From Pseudomonas spelaei (GTDB lineage Bacteria; Pseudomonadota; Gammaproteobacteria; Pseudomonadales; Pseudomonadaceae): a stretch of DNA of 64,000 nt. The stretch covers positions 1 through 64,000 of the forward strand of contig NZ_WNNK01000021.1 in NCBI RefSeq assembly GCF_009724245.1. Reading direction: 5' to 3'. Of this stretch, positions 42,149 to 50,884 are shown piece by piece; positions within the stretch are counted from its first letter, which is position 1, and the number at the start of each line of letters is the position of its first letter. A program made the translations under genes and the position numbers. Below the pieces are notes generated by a model. The model did no database searches. It was not told the DNA's origin and worked only from the letters and a program-made list of their open reading frames with translations.

Positions 42149-43042
42149 ATGGAGTTCAACGGAAGGTCAGGTGAAATGGCCGTGTTCGCCACCGTGGCGC
42201 AGGAAGGAAGCCTTTCGGCCGCCGCGCGTGCACTAGGGCTGACACCCTCGGCGGTCAGTCGGATCATCGCGCGCACCGAACAACGTCTCGGCACCCGACT
42301 GCTGTTACGTACCACCCGAGCGATTACCTTCACCGCCGAGGGCGAGGCTTTCCTGCGTGGCGCCCGGCGTATCCTGGCCGACATGGCCGAGGTCGAAGAG
42401 GCCATTGCCGACCAAGGCGTACCAAGGGGGCGATTGCGGGTCAGCGCCGCCCTTGGCCATGGCCGGCTGGCCATCGTTCCCCTGGTGGCAGCGTTCAGCG
42501 CCCGCTACCCGAACATCATCGTCGACCTCACGCTCGGCGACGAAGTGGTCGACATTCTCGGCGGCCAGGCCGACGTGGCGGTACGCTTTGGTCATCTGCC
42601 TGACAGCCCACTGACCGCACGCAGGATCGGCGACACCGGCCAGGTAGTGGTGGCATCGCCCGAGTATCTACAGCTCAACGGCATCCCCCAGGAACCGGAG
42701 GACCTGCTACGGCACAACTGCCTACGCTTCAACTTCCGGCGTGCCGAACCCAACTGGCCGTTCATCCGCGGCGCAAGAGCGTTTTCCCTGAAGGTCAGTG
42801 GCAACATCGAATGCAGCAGTGGTGAAGCGCTGGCCCAACTCGCGCGAGTAGGTGCCGGCATTGCGCGTATCGGCGAGTTCAGTGTGAGCGAGGACCTGCG
42901 GCGCGGCGACCTGATACCGCTGCTGGAAGCCTGGAACCCCGGTGACAAGGAACCCATTCATGCGGTGTTCGTCGGTGGCTCGGCAATGCCGGCTCGGGTA
43001 CGGTTATTCGTGGACTTCTTGATGGAACATCACCGAATGTAA
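42149..43042 (+). CDS. LysR family transcriptional regulator
   Basis: A 297-residue regulator. The HTH is MAVFATVAQEGSLSAAARALGLTPSAVSRIIARTEQRLGTRLLLRTTR; the effector domain follows with LRVSAALGHGRLAIVPLVAAFSARYPNIIVDLTLGD. It belongs to the large CrgA-like branch. It is divergent from the MFS exporter at 40888-42054, sharing a 94-bp promoter region, and probably controls it. Confidence 0.9.
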   Translation: MEFNGRSGEMAVFATVAQEGSLSAAARALGLTPSAVSRIIARTEQRLGTRLLLRTTRAITFTAEGEAFLRGARRILADMAEVEEAIADQGVPRGRLRVSAALGHGRLAIVPLVAAFSARYPNIIVDLTLGDEVVDILGGQADVAVRFGHLPDSPLTARRIGDTGQVVVASPEYLQLNGIPQEPEDLLRHNCLRFNFRRAEPNWPFIRGARAFSLKVSGNIECSSGEALAQLARVGAGIARIGEFSVSEDLRRGDLIPLLEAWNPGDKEPIHAVFVGGSAMPARVRLFVDFLMEHHRM

Positions 43043-43230
43043 ACGGTGGCGTCACCTGATTCTTCCGGGGGCGCGTGGCCGTTACCGACCTAAAGCCCAT
43101 CCCGATGATGCCGATAACCTTCTTGCATGAATCGATCAGCGTTCCCTTACGTCCGATTCGCTCCGCGCATGCGCGTGTGGTACCTCGCATGCTTGCTTGA
43201 TCCTGGCCAGACCACATGGAGTACGAGTGA

Positions 43231-44727
43231 ATGCCTGCGCAAGCCCGATTCATCGAGCACTACCGCAAAGCCGACCGCATCATGCTCGCCCTGATCTGGC
43301 TGATGGGCCTGTTCTCCCTGGGCCTGGCGTTCTGGCACGACACCCTGCTTCAAGCGCTCTTCGTGGGTGGCGGCACCTGCGTGGTGCTCACCCTGTCCTA
43401 TCGCGTCATCGGCGGCACCCGCCTGATGCGTTGCGCGCTTGGCGTTGGCCTGATGGTCATGGCGGCATTGCACATCAACCAGACCCAAGGCGTCATCGAA
43501 TCGCACTTCGGCATCTTCGCGCTGCTGGCGGTGCTGACCTTCTACCGCGACTGGCTGCCAATCCTGGTGGCCGCCGTCACCATCGCGGTGCACCACGTGG
43601 TGTTCCATGCCTTGCAGCACCAGGGCTTCCCGGTGTTTGTGATGGAGCACCACGGAGGCTGGAACATGATTTTCGTCCACGCCTTCTACGTGATAATGGA
43701 GACCGTCGCCCTGCTCTACCTCGCCGTGCACAGCCAGACCGACGCGGTAGAAAGCCAGGAAATGCTTGAAAAGATGCTCGCCGTCACCACCCGGTTCAGC
43801 AGTGAGGCGGCCAAGGACGATCCGGAAAAAATCCACGTCTCCCTCGCCACCCGCTTCGACCACTTTCTCACTCAGATCACCGGCCTGATCGACGGCGTCG
43901 CCCGCGACTCCCACGGCCTCGGCCAACTCGGCCAGGAACTGGCCCACGCCAGCGGCACGCTGGAAAAAGGCGCACGCCACCAACTGGCGGAAATCGCCCA
44001 AATGACCGGTTCCATGCAACGCATGGAAGACGCCATGGGCCACATCGCCGTACACGTCGAACAGGCCGTCGAACACGCGGGGCAAGCCAGCCAGCAAGTC
44101 ATCCGCGGCCAGGAAAGCGTCGGCCGCGCCCAACAGGAAATCACCCAGCTCGCCACCCGCCTCCACGACACCAACGAGACGGTCCAGGGGCTGGCCGTGC
44201 AAGCCCAGCAAATCGGCTCGGTGCTGGAAGTCATCAGCAGCATCGCCAGCCAGACCAACCTGTTAGCCCTCAACGCTGCCATCGAAGCCGCTCGCGCGGG
44301 TGAGCAAGGACGCGGGTTTGCCGTAGTCGCCGATGAGGTCCGCAGCCTGGCGCAGCGCACGGCGGTGTCTACCCAGGAGATCAAGACCATTATTGAAGGG
44401 TTGCAACAAGGCAGCCGGCTGGCGGTTGAAGCCATGCACGCTAGCCGCCAGGGGGTGGAGCGGTGCGTGGAAGACAGCCAGTTGGCGGTGCAGATGCTGC
44501 AGGCGGTGGGCAATGACATTTCGCACATTGATCAGTTGAATGGACGGATTGTGTCGACCACCCGCGAGCAATCCACGGCGAATGTGGAGATTGTGGGACG
44601 GCTGCAGTCGGTGCAGAGCATTGCGCAGAGTACGGCGCAGGATGTGGAGACGTTGGCCAGGAGCAGTGAGCGGTTGCCGCCGATTGCAGTGCGGTTGGAT
44701 GCGTTGGGGCGCCGGTTTCATCAGTGA
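43231..44727 (+). CDS. Methyl-accepting chemotaxis protein with membrane-embedded sensor
   Basis: A 498-residue chemoreceptor. Residues about 18-165 form five or six hydrophobic segments with little periplasmic loop, instead of the usual two helices and a periplasmic domain. The segments carry several histidines (HINQTQG, SHFGIF, AVHHVVFHALQHQGF, MEHHGGW, FVHAFYV). The cytosolic part has the MCP hairpin tip EVISSIASQTNLLALNAAIEAARAGEQGRGFAVVADEVRSLAQR, which contacts CheA and CheW, with methylation helices on both sides. There is no HAMP domain visible. The His-rich membrane part suggests sensing of a metal, heme or gas, but this is a guess. Confidence 0.88.
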   Translation: MPAQARFIEHYRKADRIMLALIWLMGLFSLGLAFWHDTLLQALFVGGGTCVVLTLSYRVIGGTRLMRCALGVGLMVMAALHINQTQGVIESHFGIFALLAVLTFYRDWLPILVAAVTIAVHHVVFHALQHQGFPVFVMEHHGGWNMIFVHAFYVIMETVALLYLAVHSQTDAVESQEMLEKMLAVTTRFSSEAAKDDPEKIHVSLATRFDHFLTQITGLIDGVARDSHGLGQLGQELAHASGTLEKGARHQLAEIAQMTGSMQRMEDAMGHIAVHVEQAVEHAGQASQQVIRGQESVGRAQQEITQLATRLHDTNETVQGLAVQAQQIGSVLEVISSIASQTNLLALNAAIEAARAGEQGRGFAVVADEVRSLAQRTAVSTQEIKTIIEGLQQGSRLAVEAMHASRQGVERCVEDSQLAVQMLQAVGNDISHIDQLNGRIVSTTREQSTANVEIVGRLQSVQSIAQSTAQDVETLARSSERLPPIAVRLDALGRRFHQ

Positions 44728-44856
44728 GTGGGAGGATGGTACGGAGCCTCGTGCGTAGCACGCCTACGCCAACAAATCCCGCTGTCAAGTCAAAGCTGGC
44801 TATGTAACCATATGTGTCCCAGCCCTTGATACTGTTCATGACAGGAACCAACGCGG

Positions 44857-46071
44857 ATGCTCACTGCCTTCAGACACTACCCGTTTTCGGTCAATCTGCT
44901 GCTGTCGTCTGCGTTGTTTTTGACACTGGGTCGCGCCATTACCTTGCCGTACATGGTGATTTATCTGTCATCCAACTTCACGTTGGGCATCAGCGACATC
45001 GGTCTGGTAGTGGGCGGTGCGATGCTGGTCGGCTCGCTGCTCAGCCTTTACGGCGGCTACCTGACAGACAGAATCTCCAGCTATCGATTGATCCTGAGCT
45101 TCACGGGGTTTTTCACCGTAGGTTTCATCGGCATGTGCATCACGCGGCACCTGTGGCTGTTTTTCCTGTTTCTGGTGTCGTTCAATTTCGCCTATTCAGT
45201 GATCGACATCGTGGTCAAGGCTGCGTTTGGCAAACTGCTGCCGGAAGCCGAGCGCGGCAAAGTGTTTTCGGTGCGCTACACACTGATCAACATTGGTTAC
45301 GCGGTGGGGCCGTTCATTGGCGCTGGGCTCGCGCACATGAATATGAAACTGCCGTTCTTGATGTCAGCGATCCTGGGCCTGAGCTACTTCCTGACTTACA
45401 TGGTCTGGGGCGACAGGACCCTCAGCTCCGCTGACCCGGCCAATGCCCCGGTGTCGTTCGTCGCGGTGGGGCGCATTCTGCTCAGGGACTATCGCCTGGT
45501 CTGCTTCACGGTTGGCGGCGCGTTGAGCGCTGTGGCGTTCGGCCAGTTCACCGGCTACATCTCGCAATACCTGGTGACCACAAGCACACCGGCCTTTACC
45601 TACCAGGTCATCAGCACGGTGGTGGCGGTTAATGCGACGGTGGTGATCTGCCTGCAGTACATGGTGGGCAAGCGCATTACCAATGAGCATTTGAATCAGT
45701 GGCTGACAGCAGGCTTCAGCCTGTTCCTGCTGGGCGTCGTCGGTTTTGCGTTGTCCACCAGCGTGCTGCATTGGGCCTTGGCCGTGGCGATATTCACCGT
45801 AGGCGAAATCATCGTCTTCCCGGCCGAGTACATGTTCATCGACCGCATCGCGCCGGACCACTTGCGCGGTATGTATTACGGCGCGCAAAACCTGTCCAAC
45901 CTCGGCGGAGCGATGGGGCCGGTGTTGTGCGGATTTGCCCTGGCATCACAGCCGGCGCATTTCATGTTCTATATGCTCGCGGCGTTTATCGTGGCGGGCG
46001 GGTGCTTCTATCTGATGGGGGCCTCCTATTCCAAACGCCACGACACTGGACCCGGTGATCGCGCCCAATGA
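44857..46071 (+). CDS. MFS transporter
   Basis: A 404-residue inner-membrane protein with about 12 helices. The first helices read FSVNLLLSSALFLTLGRAITLPYMVIYL, and the 2-3 loop GGYLTDRISSYRLILSF matches the MFS GxxxDR pattern. KAAFGKLLPEAERGKVFSVRYTLINIGYAVGPFIGAGLA is typical of drug-efflux MdtH/YfcJ-like carriers. The substrate is unknown. No strong ribosome-binding site is seen. Confidence 0.85.
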   Translation: MLTAFRHYPFSVNLLLSSALFLTLGRAITLPYMVIYLSSNFTLGISDIGLVVGGAMLVGSLLSLYGGYLTDRISSYRLILSFTGFFTVGFIGMCITRHLWLFFLFLVSFNFAYSVIDIVVKAAFGKLLPEAERGKVFSVRYTLINIGYAVGPFIGAGLAHMNMKLPFLMSAILGLSYFLTYMVWGDRTLSSADPANAPVSFVAVGRILLRDYRLVCFTVGGALSAVAFGQFTGYISQYLVTTSTPAFTYQVISTVVAVNATVVICLQYMVGKRITNEHLNQWLTAGFSLFLLGVVGFALSTSVLHWALAVAIFTVGEIIVFPAEYMFIDRIAPDHLRGMYYGAQNLSNLGGAMGPVLCGFALASQPAHFMFYMLAAFIVAGGCFYLMGASYSKRHDTGPGDRAQ

Positions 46072-46240
46072 GTGCTTTACCTACCCTCGACGCCGGGTAG
46101 CACATAGCTAAGCGAATCATTCAGCGGTATCCGCTCAGAGGAAGGTCAAGCCAGGCCTGATGATGGGCAATATAGAGCTTGCCCCTGGCTTTCCGATAAT
46201 GGCAGTTTAACGCTCCCCGTCCGCCCTTCCGGAGCCGTTC

Positions 46241-46861
46241 ATGGACCTCGCCACCCTCACCCTCTTCCTCCCCGCCTGCTTCGCCCTGAACATGGCCCCC
46301 GGCCCGAACAACCTGCTGTCCGTCAGCAACGCCACCCGCTATGGCTACCGCACTTCGTGCCTGGCCGGTGTCGGTCGCTTGCTGGCCTTCGCCGGCATGA
46401 TCGCCCTCGCCTCCGCCGGGCTGGCGGTGGTGTTGCAAACGTCGGAGTTGCTGTTCTACGGGATCAAGATTCTTGGGGCGGCGTATCTGTTTTATCTGGC
46501 CTACCAACTGTGGCGCACCAATCCGCAGGCAGAGGCCGAATCGACGGCGGCCAAGATTGGACTGTGGGCGCTGGCGCGGCAGGAGTTTCTGGTGGCGGCG
46601 GGCAACCCAAAAGCAATCCTGATCTTCACCGCCTTCCTGCCGCAGTTCGTCGATCCTGCGCAGCCCATCACCCCACAATTCGCCCTGCTCGGCGCGATGT
46701 TCCTGGCCCTGGAATGGATCGCCATCAGCGCCTACGCCTATATGGGCCTGCATATGCGCCGCTGGTTTGCACAGCCTCGGGGCAAGCGGATATTCAATCG
46801 ATGCTGCGCCGGGCTGTTGTCGGCGGCGGCGACGGTGTTGTTGATGGCGCGGCGGGCCTGA
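46241..46861 (+). CDS. LysE/RhtB family exporter
   Basis: A 206-residue inner-membrane protein with five or six helices. The LysE start MDLATLTLFLPACFALNMAPGPNNLLSVSNATRYGYR contains the conserved PGPN motif. GIKILGAAYLFYLAYQLWR and ARQEFLVAAGNPKAILIFTAFLPQFVDP (NPKAxxFF-type motif) are also diagnostic. The family exports amino acids such as lysine, homoserine or threonine. The gene is convergent with the amidotransferase-like gene. Confidence 0.92.
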   Translation: MDLATLTLFLPACFALNMAPGPNNLLSVSNATRYGYRTSCLAGVGRLLAFAGMIALASAGLAVVLQTSELLFYGIKILGAAYLFYLAYQLWRTNPQAEAESTAAKIGLWALARQEFLVAAGNPKAILIFTAFLPQFVDPAQPITPQFALLGAMFLALEWIAISAYAYMGLHMRRWFAQPRGKRIFNRCCAGLLSAAATVLLMARRA

Positions 46862-46871
46862 CGGGGCGGCG

Positions 46872-47591
46872 TTATTGCAAGGTGTAGTCCGCGACCAACT
46901 TGTCCAGAAAGCCGAAAAGCTTCTGGTTCATTTCGTCATAGTCGTTGGCAAGTAGCGCCGCCGATTGCTGAACGAAACGACGGTCCGTCGCAGCGGCCAG
47001 CTCGCTCTCGGATGCAGCGATAAGTGACCCCACGACGTCGCGAGTGAGCTCCATATGGCACTGAAAGCCATACACCAGCGGGCCGTACTCAACGATCTGC
47101 CTTGGGCAGCCTTCGCTATAGGCCAGGACCTTCGCGGTGTCCGTCAGGCCGGGCATGTCGTTATGCCAATGGCCAACGTCCAGCACGTCACCAAAACCGG
47201 CAAGCTTGTCGCAGGTTTTGCCCGCCGCCGTTAGGGTAATCGGGTACTTGCCGATCTCTTTCTCAGGGCTGTGACCGAACCTGGCCCCCAAGGCCTCACC
47301 GAGCAGTTGGGCACCGAGGCACACCCCCACCACCGCCTTTTGCGCCTTGACCGCTTTGGCAATCAAGGCACATTCGGCAGCGGCGTCGAAGTGGGAGCAT
47401 TCTTGCTGGGTGGTGGCAGGAGACTGCGGGCCACCGAGGATGACCAGAAGGTCGATATTGTCGACATTGCCGGGCAAGGCCCTGTGCTCGTAAACACGGG
47501 AGTAGCTGGCTTCATATCCGCGCGCCTTGACCCACGCCTCATAGGCGCCGGGACTCTCGAAGGCTTCGTGAACGACGAAATGAATTTTCAT
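46872..47591 (-). CDS. Class I glutamine amidotransferase-like protein
   Basis: A 239-residue protein of the GATase1 family (GuaA-like stand-alone type). The nucleophile elbow is VVGVCLGAQLLGEALG with the catalytic Cys, the oxyanion strand is LLVILGGPQSP, and the catalytic His-Glu pair is in GFQCHMELT. No synthetase domain or partner is adjacent, so it may act on gamma-glutamyl compounds or be a peptidase-like relative. The stretch 47592-47951 behind its start holds a short AT-rich promoter region, then a REPIN. Confidence 0.87.
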   Translation of the reverse strand: MKIHFVVHEAFESPGAYEAWVKARGYEASYSRVYEHRALPGNVDNIDLLVILGGPQSPATTQQECSHFDAAAECALIAKAVKAQKAVVGVCLGAQLLGEALGARFGHSPEKEIGKYPITLTAAGKTCDKLAGFGDVLDVGHWHNDMPGLTDTAKVLAYSEGCPRQIVEYGPLVYGFQCHMELTRDVVGSLIAASESELAAATDRRFVQQSAALLANDYDEMNQKLFGFLDKLVADYTLQ

Positions 47592-47734
47592 TGGAGTTCC
47601 TCAATAACGGGCGCATAACACCAAAGATCGTATATGACACATAGTGTCATATGCAAGAGTCCGTTACCCTACCGCCTTCATTTTCACATCAACGTTCAAC
47701 CGCCAGACCGAAAGTTTCCAGCTTCCATTCGCCT

Positions 47735-47837
47735 TGTAGCCACTGCTGCGATGGGGCTGGGCGGCATTCCGACATAGCGGCCCTGGTGGGCGGTCCTGCG
47801 GCCCGCATCGCAGCCTCGTACCTCGGCAGCGGCTACA
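47735..47837. repeat. REPIN-type palindromic repeat (family A, one arm shortened)
   Basis: The right arm (reverse complement TGTAGCCGCTGCCGAGGTACGAGGCTGCGATG) is complete, while the left arm TGTAGCCACTGC-TGCGATGGGGC has lost about 17 bases from its middle. It lies in the 360-bp gap 47592-47951 upstream of the amidotransferase and downstream of the SnoaL-like gene. Confidence 0.8.
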
Positions 47838-47951
47838 GAAAATAAAGCAGGCTGAAGCGGTGTAATTTTTTCGGTGCGGTCCAACACAAACGCCGCTTGC
47901 CCGCGTCGGGACAAGCAGCGTTTGTTCTTAAGTGAACAGCATTTTTACCGT

Positions 47952-48431
47952 CTACTTGGGTGGCTGCGTGCTCGCAAAGATGTACCGCGCAAATCGCCAT
48001 TGCCCGTCGGCTTCCCGATGCAACAGGAACACCTCCTGATTGCCTTCGGCGCTGGCCGGCTGATCACCCTTCAGCAGCTTGACCGTGCCGTTGGAACGCG
48101 TCCGGGCAAACGCCCAGTCCCGTGACAGCGGCTGGATTTCATCAAGGGTGAAACGCACGTCCAGCTTGATCAGGTCGAAGACCTGGCGATACGCCGCGCG
48201 CACGGCGTCACGACCTACCGCTGGCGGGCTGTTCTGCGGCATGAAGACGGCATCGCGGGCATACAAGCTCATGACCTGGTCAAGGTCGGATGCATTCAGT
48301 GCCGTCTCATAGCGTTTGAGCTGCTGGGTGACCTGTGCCTTTACCGCCTCCTCGGTGGCAGGCGTTGCCGCCTGGGCTGCGAGCGGTAGCAACAATGCGC
48401 CAAGAAACAGTGTGATCAGTGGGATACGCAT
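47952..48431 (-). CDS. Exported SnoaL/DUF4440-like protein
   Basis: A 159-residue protein with a Sec signal peptide (MRIPLITLFLGALLLPLAAQA). The mature part has the NTF2-like pattern: QQLKRYETALNASDLDQVMSLYARDAVFMPQNSPPAVGRDAVRAAYRQVF, then WAFARTRSNGTVKLL and EVFLLHREADGQWRFARYIFAS. These cone-shaped folds bind small molecules or form enzyme dimers; no function can be given. AAGGAGAACAGTC precedes the ATG at 48431. It follows the oxidoreductase gene by 17 bases on the same strand and is likely co-transcribed. Confidence 0.87.
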   Translation of the reverse strand: MRIPLITLFLGALLLPLAAQAATPATEEAVKAQVTQQLKRYETALNASDLDQVMSLYARDAVFMPQNSPPAVGRDAVRAAYRQVFDLIKLDVRFTLDEIQPLSRDWAFARTRSNGTVKLLKGDQPASAEGNQEVFLLHREADGQWRFARYIFASTQPPK

Positions 48432-48448
48432 GACTGTTCTCCTTGATA

Positions 48449-49435
48449 TCAAAGCACAACGACGAGTTTGCCCAACGCACGATCGCTCTCCATCAAGCGG
48501 TGTGCCTGGCGGACTTCGTCAAAGGCAAAGGTTCGGGTATGGATGGAAGGAATCCGCTTGGCGGCAAGTTCCCTGGCCAGCCACGGCAGTGGTGTGTCCT
48601 GCAACGGCAAGGCGGGTGTGCCGAATAAACCGCTCGGGAAGAAGTTCAGCCGCACACCTCCAGGCAGGTCCTGCATCAGGTGGAACTGCTCCAGGACTGG
48701 CGCGCCGCCGAGCAATCCGATGACGCTCACCGCACCGAAGGGGCGTACTGCCTTGAGGGTATCGCGCAGTGTCGGGGCGCCAACGATTTCCAGGGCCGCG
48801 TCGACCCCCTCAGGCGCTATTTCGCGGATGCGCGGGGCAATATCACCGTTGTCGATCACCACCACATCAGCCCCAGCCAGGTAAAGGCGCTGGCTGTTCT
48901 CAGCGCTACGGGTGGTGGCGATGACTTTTAACCCCCGAGCCTTGGCGTAAGTGATAGCGGCCAGGCCAACCGATGACGTGCCGCCGCGTACCAGCAAGCT
49001 CTGGCCCTTTTGAATGCCCAGGCTCTTGTCCAGCGCGCCCCAGACCGTGAGGTAGGCTTCCGGCAGCGTAGCCAGTTGTTCCCAGGACAGCGAGGTGTCG
49101 TCCAGCGCGATCACGTTATTGCGCAACACCGTCACCTGTTCGGCGTAGCTGCCATTACGGGTGAATTGCATGCCGCCCATGGCCGTCACCACGCGCTGGC
49201 CGGTACGCAACACGCCGGAGGGGTCCTGGATGACTTCGCCTACCGCCTCGATACCCGGCACCCGAGGTGCGCTGATGTCGCCCATTTTGCCGGCACGCAG
49301 ATAGGTTTCGGCGCGGTTGAGGCCAAAGGCGCGGACGCGGATCTGCACTTCGTCAGCCGTCGGCTCGGGGGACGGGATATCCCGCAGTTGCAGAACGTCG
49401 GGGCCGCCAGTTTGTTCGATCACGTAAGCTTTCAT
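48449..49435 (-). CDS. Zinc-independent quinone oxidoreductase-like MDR dehydrogenase
   Basis: A 328-residue enzyme of the medium-chain dehydrogenase/reductase family, quinone-reductase branch. MKAYVIEQTGGPDVLQLRDIPSPEP is the typical beginning, VRAFGLNRAETYLRAG follows, and the NADP site is LLVRGGTSSVGLAAITYAKARGLKVIATTRS. The structural-zinc cysteines are absent. It precedes the SnoaL-like gene and is divergent from the LysR gene at 49568, which probably regulates both. Substrate unknown. Confidence 0.9.
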   Translation of the reverse strand: MKAYVIEQTGGPDVLQLRDIPSPEPTADEVQIRVRAFGLNRAETYLRAGKMGDISAPRVPGIEAVGEVIQDPSGVLRTGQRVVTAMGGMQFTRNGSYAEQVTVLRNNVIALDDTSLSWEQLATLPEAYLTVWGALDKSLGIQKGQSLLVRGGTSSVGLAAITYAKARGLKVIATTRSAENSQRLYLAGADVVVIDNGDIAPRIREIAPEGVDAALEIVGAPTLRDTLKAVRPFGAVSVIGLLGGAPVLEQFHLMQDLPGGVRLNFFPSGLFGTPALPLQDTPLPWLARELAAKRIPSIHTRTFAFDEVRQAHRLMESDRALGKLVVVL

Positions 49436-49567
49436 GGGGGTGTTCCTCAAGTACGTAGTGGGTTGAGACATTGCCGTTGAGGCAAGTGGCTGCACTATCC
49501 ATCAACCGAAACTGGAAGATAATCCACACACGAGATAAGCTTCCTTTCATAAATGAGAGGATTAAGC

Positions 49568-50455
49568 ATGGATTTCAACGCCGTCCGCATGTTCGTCAGC
49601 GTGGCGCAGACCGGCAGCCTGTCCGCCGCTGCCGAACGCCTGGACATTCCGCTGCCAACCTTGAGCCGACGCATTCGCGAGCTTGAGCAGCAACTGAAGG
49701 TACAACTGCTCGAACGCTCGGTACGGGGCACCAAGCTCACCGATTCGGGGATGCGTTTGTATGAACATGCCAGCCGTGGCATCGAGGCACTGGTGGAAGG
49801 CGAACAGGCAGTCATCAGCGATCAGGCGCTGCTGAAAGGACGCCTGCGGCTGTCACTGCCGCCCTCGTTTGATCCCTGGTGGGACGTCCTGTCGGCGTTC
49901 CAGCGCCGCTATCCGCAAGTCCAGGTCAGCGTCCATACCACCGAGCGGCGCATCGACCTGATCGAGGACGGGGTGGATGTAGCGCTACGGGTCGGCATGA
50001 TTACCCACGAGACCATGGTTGCCCGCCGCCTGCTGACTTATCGCCACTTGCTGGTGGCCAGCCCAACGCTGATTGAGCGGCTGGGCGTACCTGCCGATGT
50101 CGAGGCATTACACGGTTTTCCCTGCGGCGTCTGGAGTCGGGGCAGCCATGGAACATGGCAGTTGGGGGACGTGCTCTTCAAGCCCGAAGCGATGCTGTCC
50201 ACCAATGACTATGCACACCTGCGCAGTCGGGCGCTGTCAGGTGATCTGGTGACGGAGCTACCGCCTTTTCTGGCAGCGCCAGCCATCCGCGAAGGGACGC
50301 TGATGGCATTGCTGCCCAACCATCCATTGCCGGAACAGCAGATCAACCTGCTCTACCCCTCACACCGTCATCCGTCTGCCATCGTGCGGGCGTACCTGGA
50401 TTTCGCGCAGGGGTACATGGGGTATCTGGCGCAGGTGTCGTCGGCGAATCAGTGA
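49568..50455 (+). CDS. LysR family transcriptional regulator
   Basis: A 295-residue regulator. The HTH is MDFNAVRMFVSVAQTGSLSAAAERLDIPLPTLSRRIRELEQQLKVQLLERSVRG, with the effector domain starting LRLSLPPSFDPWWDVLSAFQRRYPQVQVSVHTTERR. The start at 49568 is preferred over 49553 by family alignment, with AGAGGATTAAGC upstream. It is divergent from the quinone-oxidoreductase operon and its last seven bases overlap the end of the convergent DUF2834 gene. Confidence 0.9.
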   Translation: MDFNAVRMFVSVAQTGSLSAAAERLDIPLPTLSRRIRELEQQLKVQLLERSVRGTKLTDSGMRLYEHASRGIEALVEGEQAVISDQALLKGRLRLSLPPSFDPWWDVLSAFQRRYPQVQVSVHTTERRIDLIEDGVDVALRVGMITHETMVARRLLTYRHLLVASPTLIERLGVPADVEALHGFPCGVWSRGSHGTWQLGDVLFKPEAMLSTNDYAHLRSRALSGDLVTELPPFLAAPAIREGTLMALLPNHPLPEQQINLLYPSHRHPSAIVRAYLDFAQGYMGYLAQVSSANQ

Positions 50456-50763
50456 CCGGGCCTGCGGCTGAAGCCGTTGACCACGATGTATACCAGCGGA
50501 CCGATCGACACGAAGATCGCGGTTATCAGCAAGTAAGGAAGGATGGAAACCAGTGGGCGTCCTTTCGAGCGCGCATCCCGGTACATCCAGACGCACGCCA
50601 TGACCGCGAGCACATAGAGGTCGATGACTACTTGCGCGGTGTCCGGACGGGACATGAGCTCCAGGCCGAACGCAATCAGGGATTGATCAGCCAGCACCAG
50701 CGTGTACGCCGTATACAGGGAAAATCCCAGCAGGGTGACGAGGGCGAGATAGGGTCGTTGCAT
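50449..50763 (-). CDS. DUF2834-like small membrane protein
   Basis: A 104-residue protein with three hydrophobic helices: LALVTLLGFSLYTAYTLVLA, VVIDLYVLAVMACVWMYRDARSKGR and PYLLITAIFVSIGPLVYIVV. The middle part (W-M-Y-R-D-A-R-xxGR) fits DUF2834. It is probably located in the inner membrane, with no known function. GGAGGAG is located just before the ATG. It overlaps the LysR stop by seven bases and is divergent from the XRE gene. Confidence 0.78.
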   Translation of the reverse strand: MQRPYLALVTLLGFSLYTAYTLVLADQSLIAFGLELMSRPDTAQVVIDLYVLAVMACVWMYRDARSKGRPLVSILPYLLITAIFVSIGPLVYIVVNGFSRRPGH

Positions 50764-50884
50764 TTTCTCCTCCTTGGAGACAAAAGTGTCTGATCGACCT
50801 GAGCACGTTAGTGATAACGTCGCCCTGCCCTCAATGACCTCTCAGGTCATGGACGTCATTGACCCGCACTGCCAGAGTCAACCC

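Noticed and set aside
42055..42474. N-terminal extension of the MFS exporter frame into the LysR gene
   Set aside because: The extension is antisense to the LysR HTH; GAGGAG before the ATG at 42054 fixes the true start.
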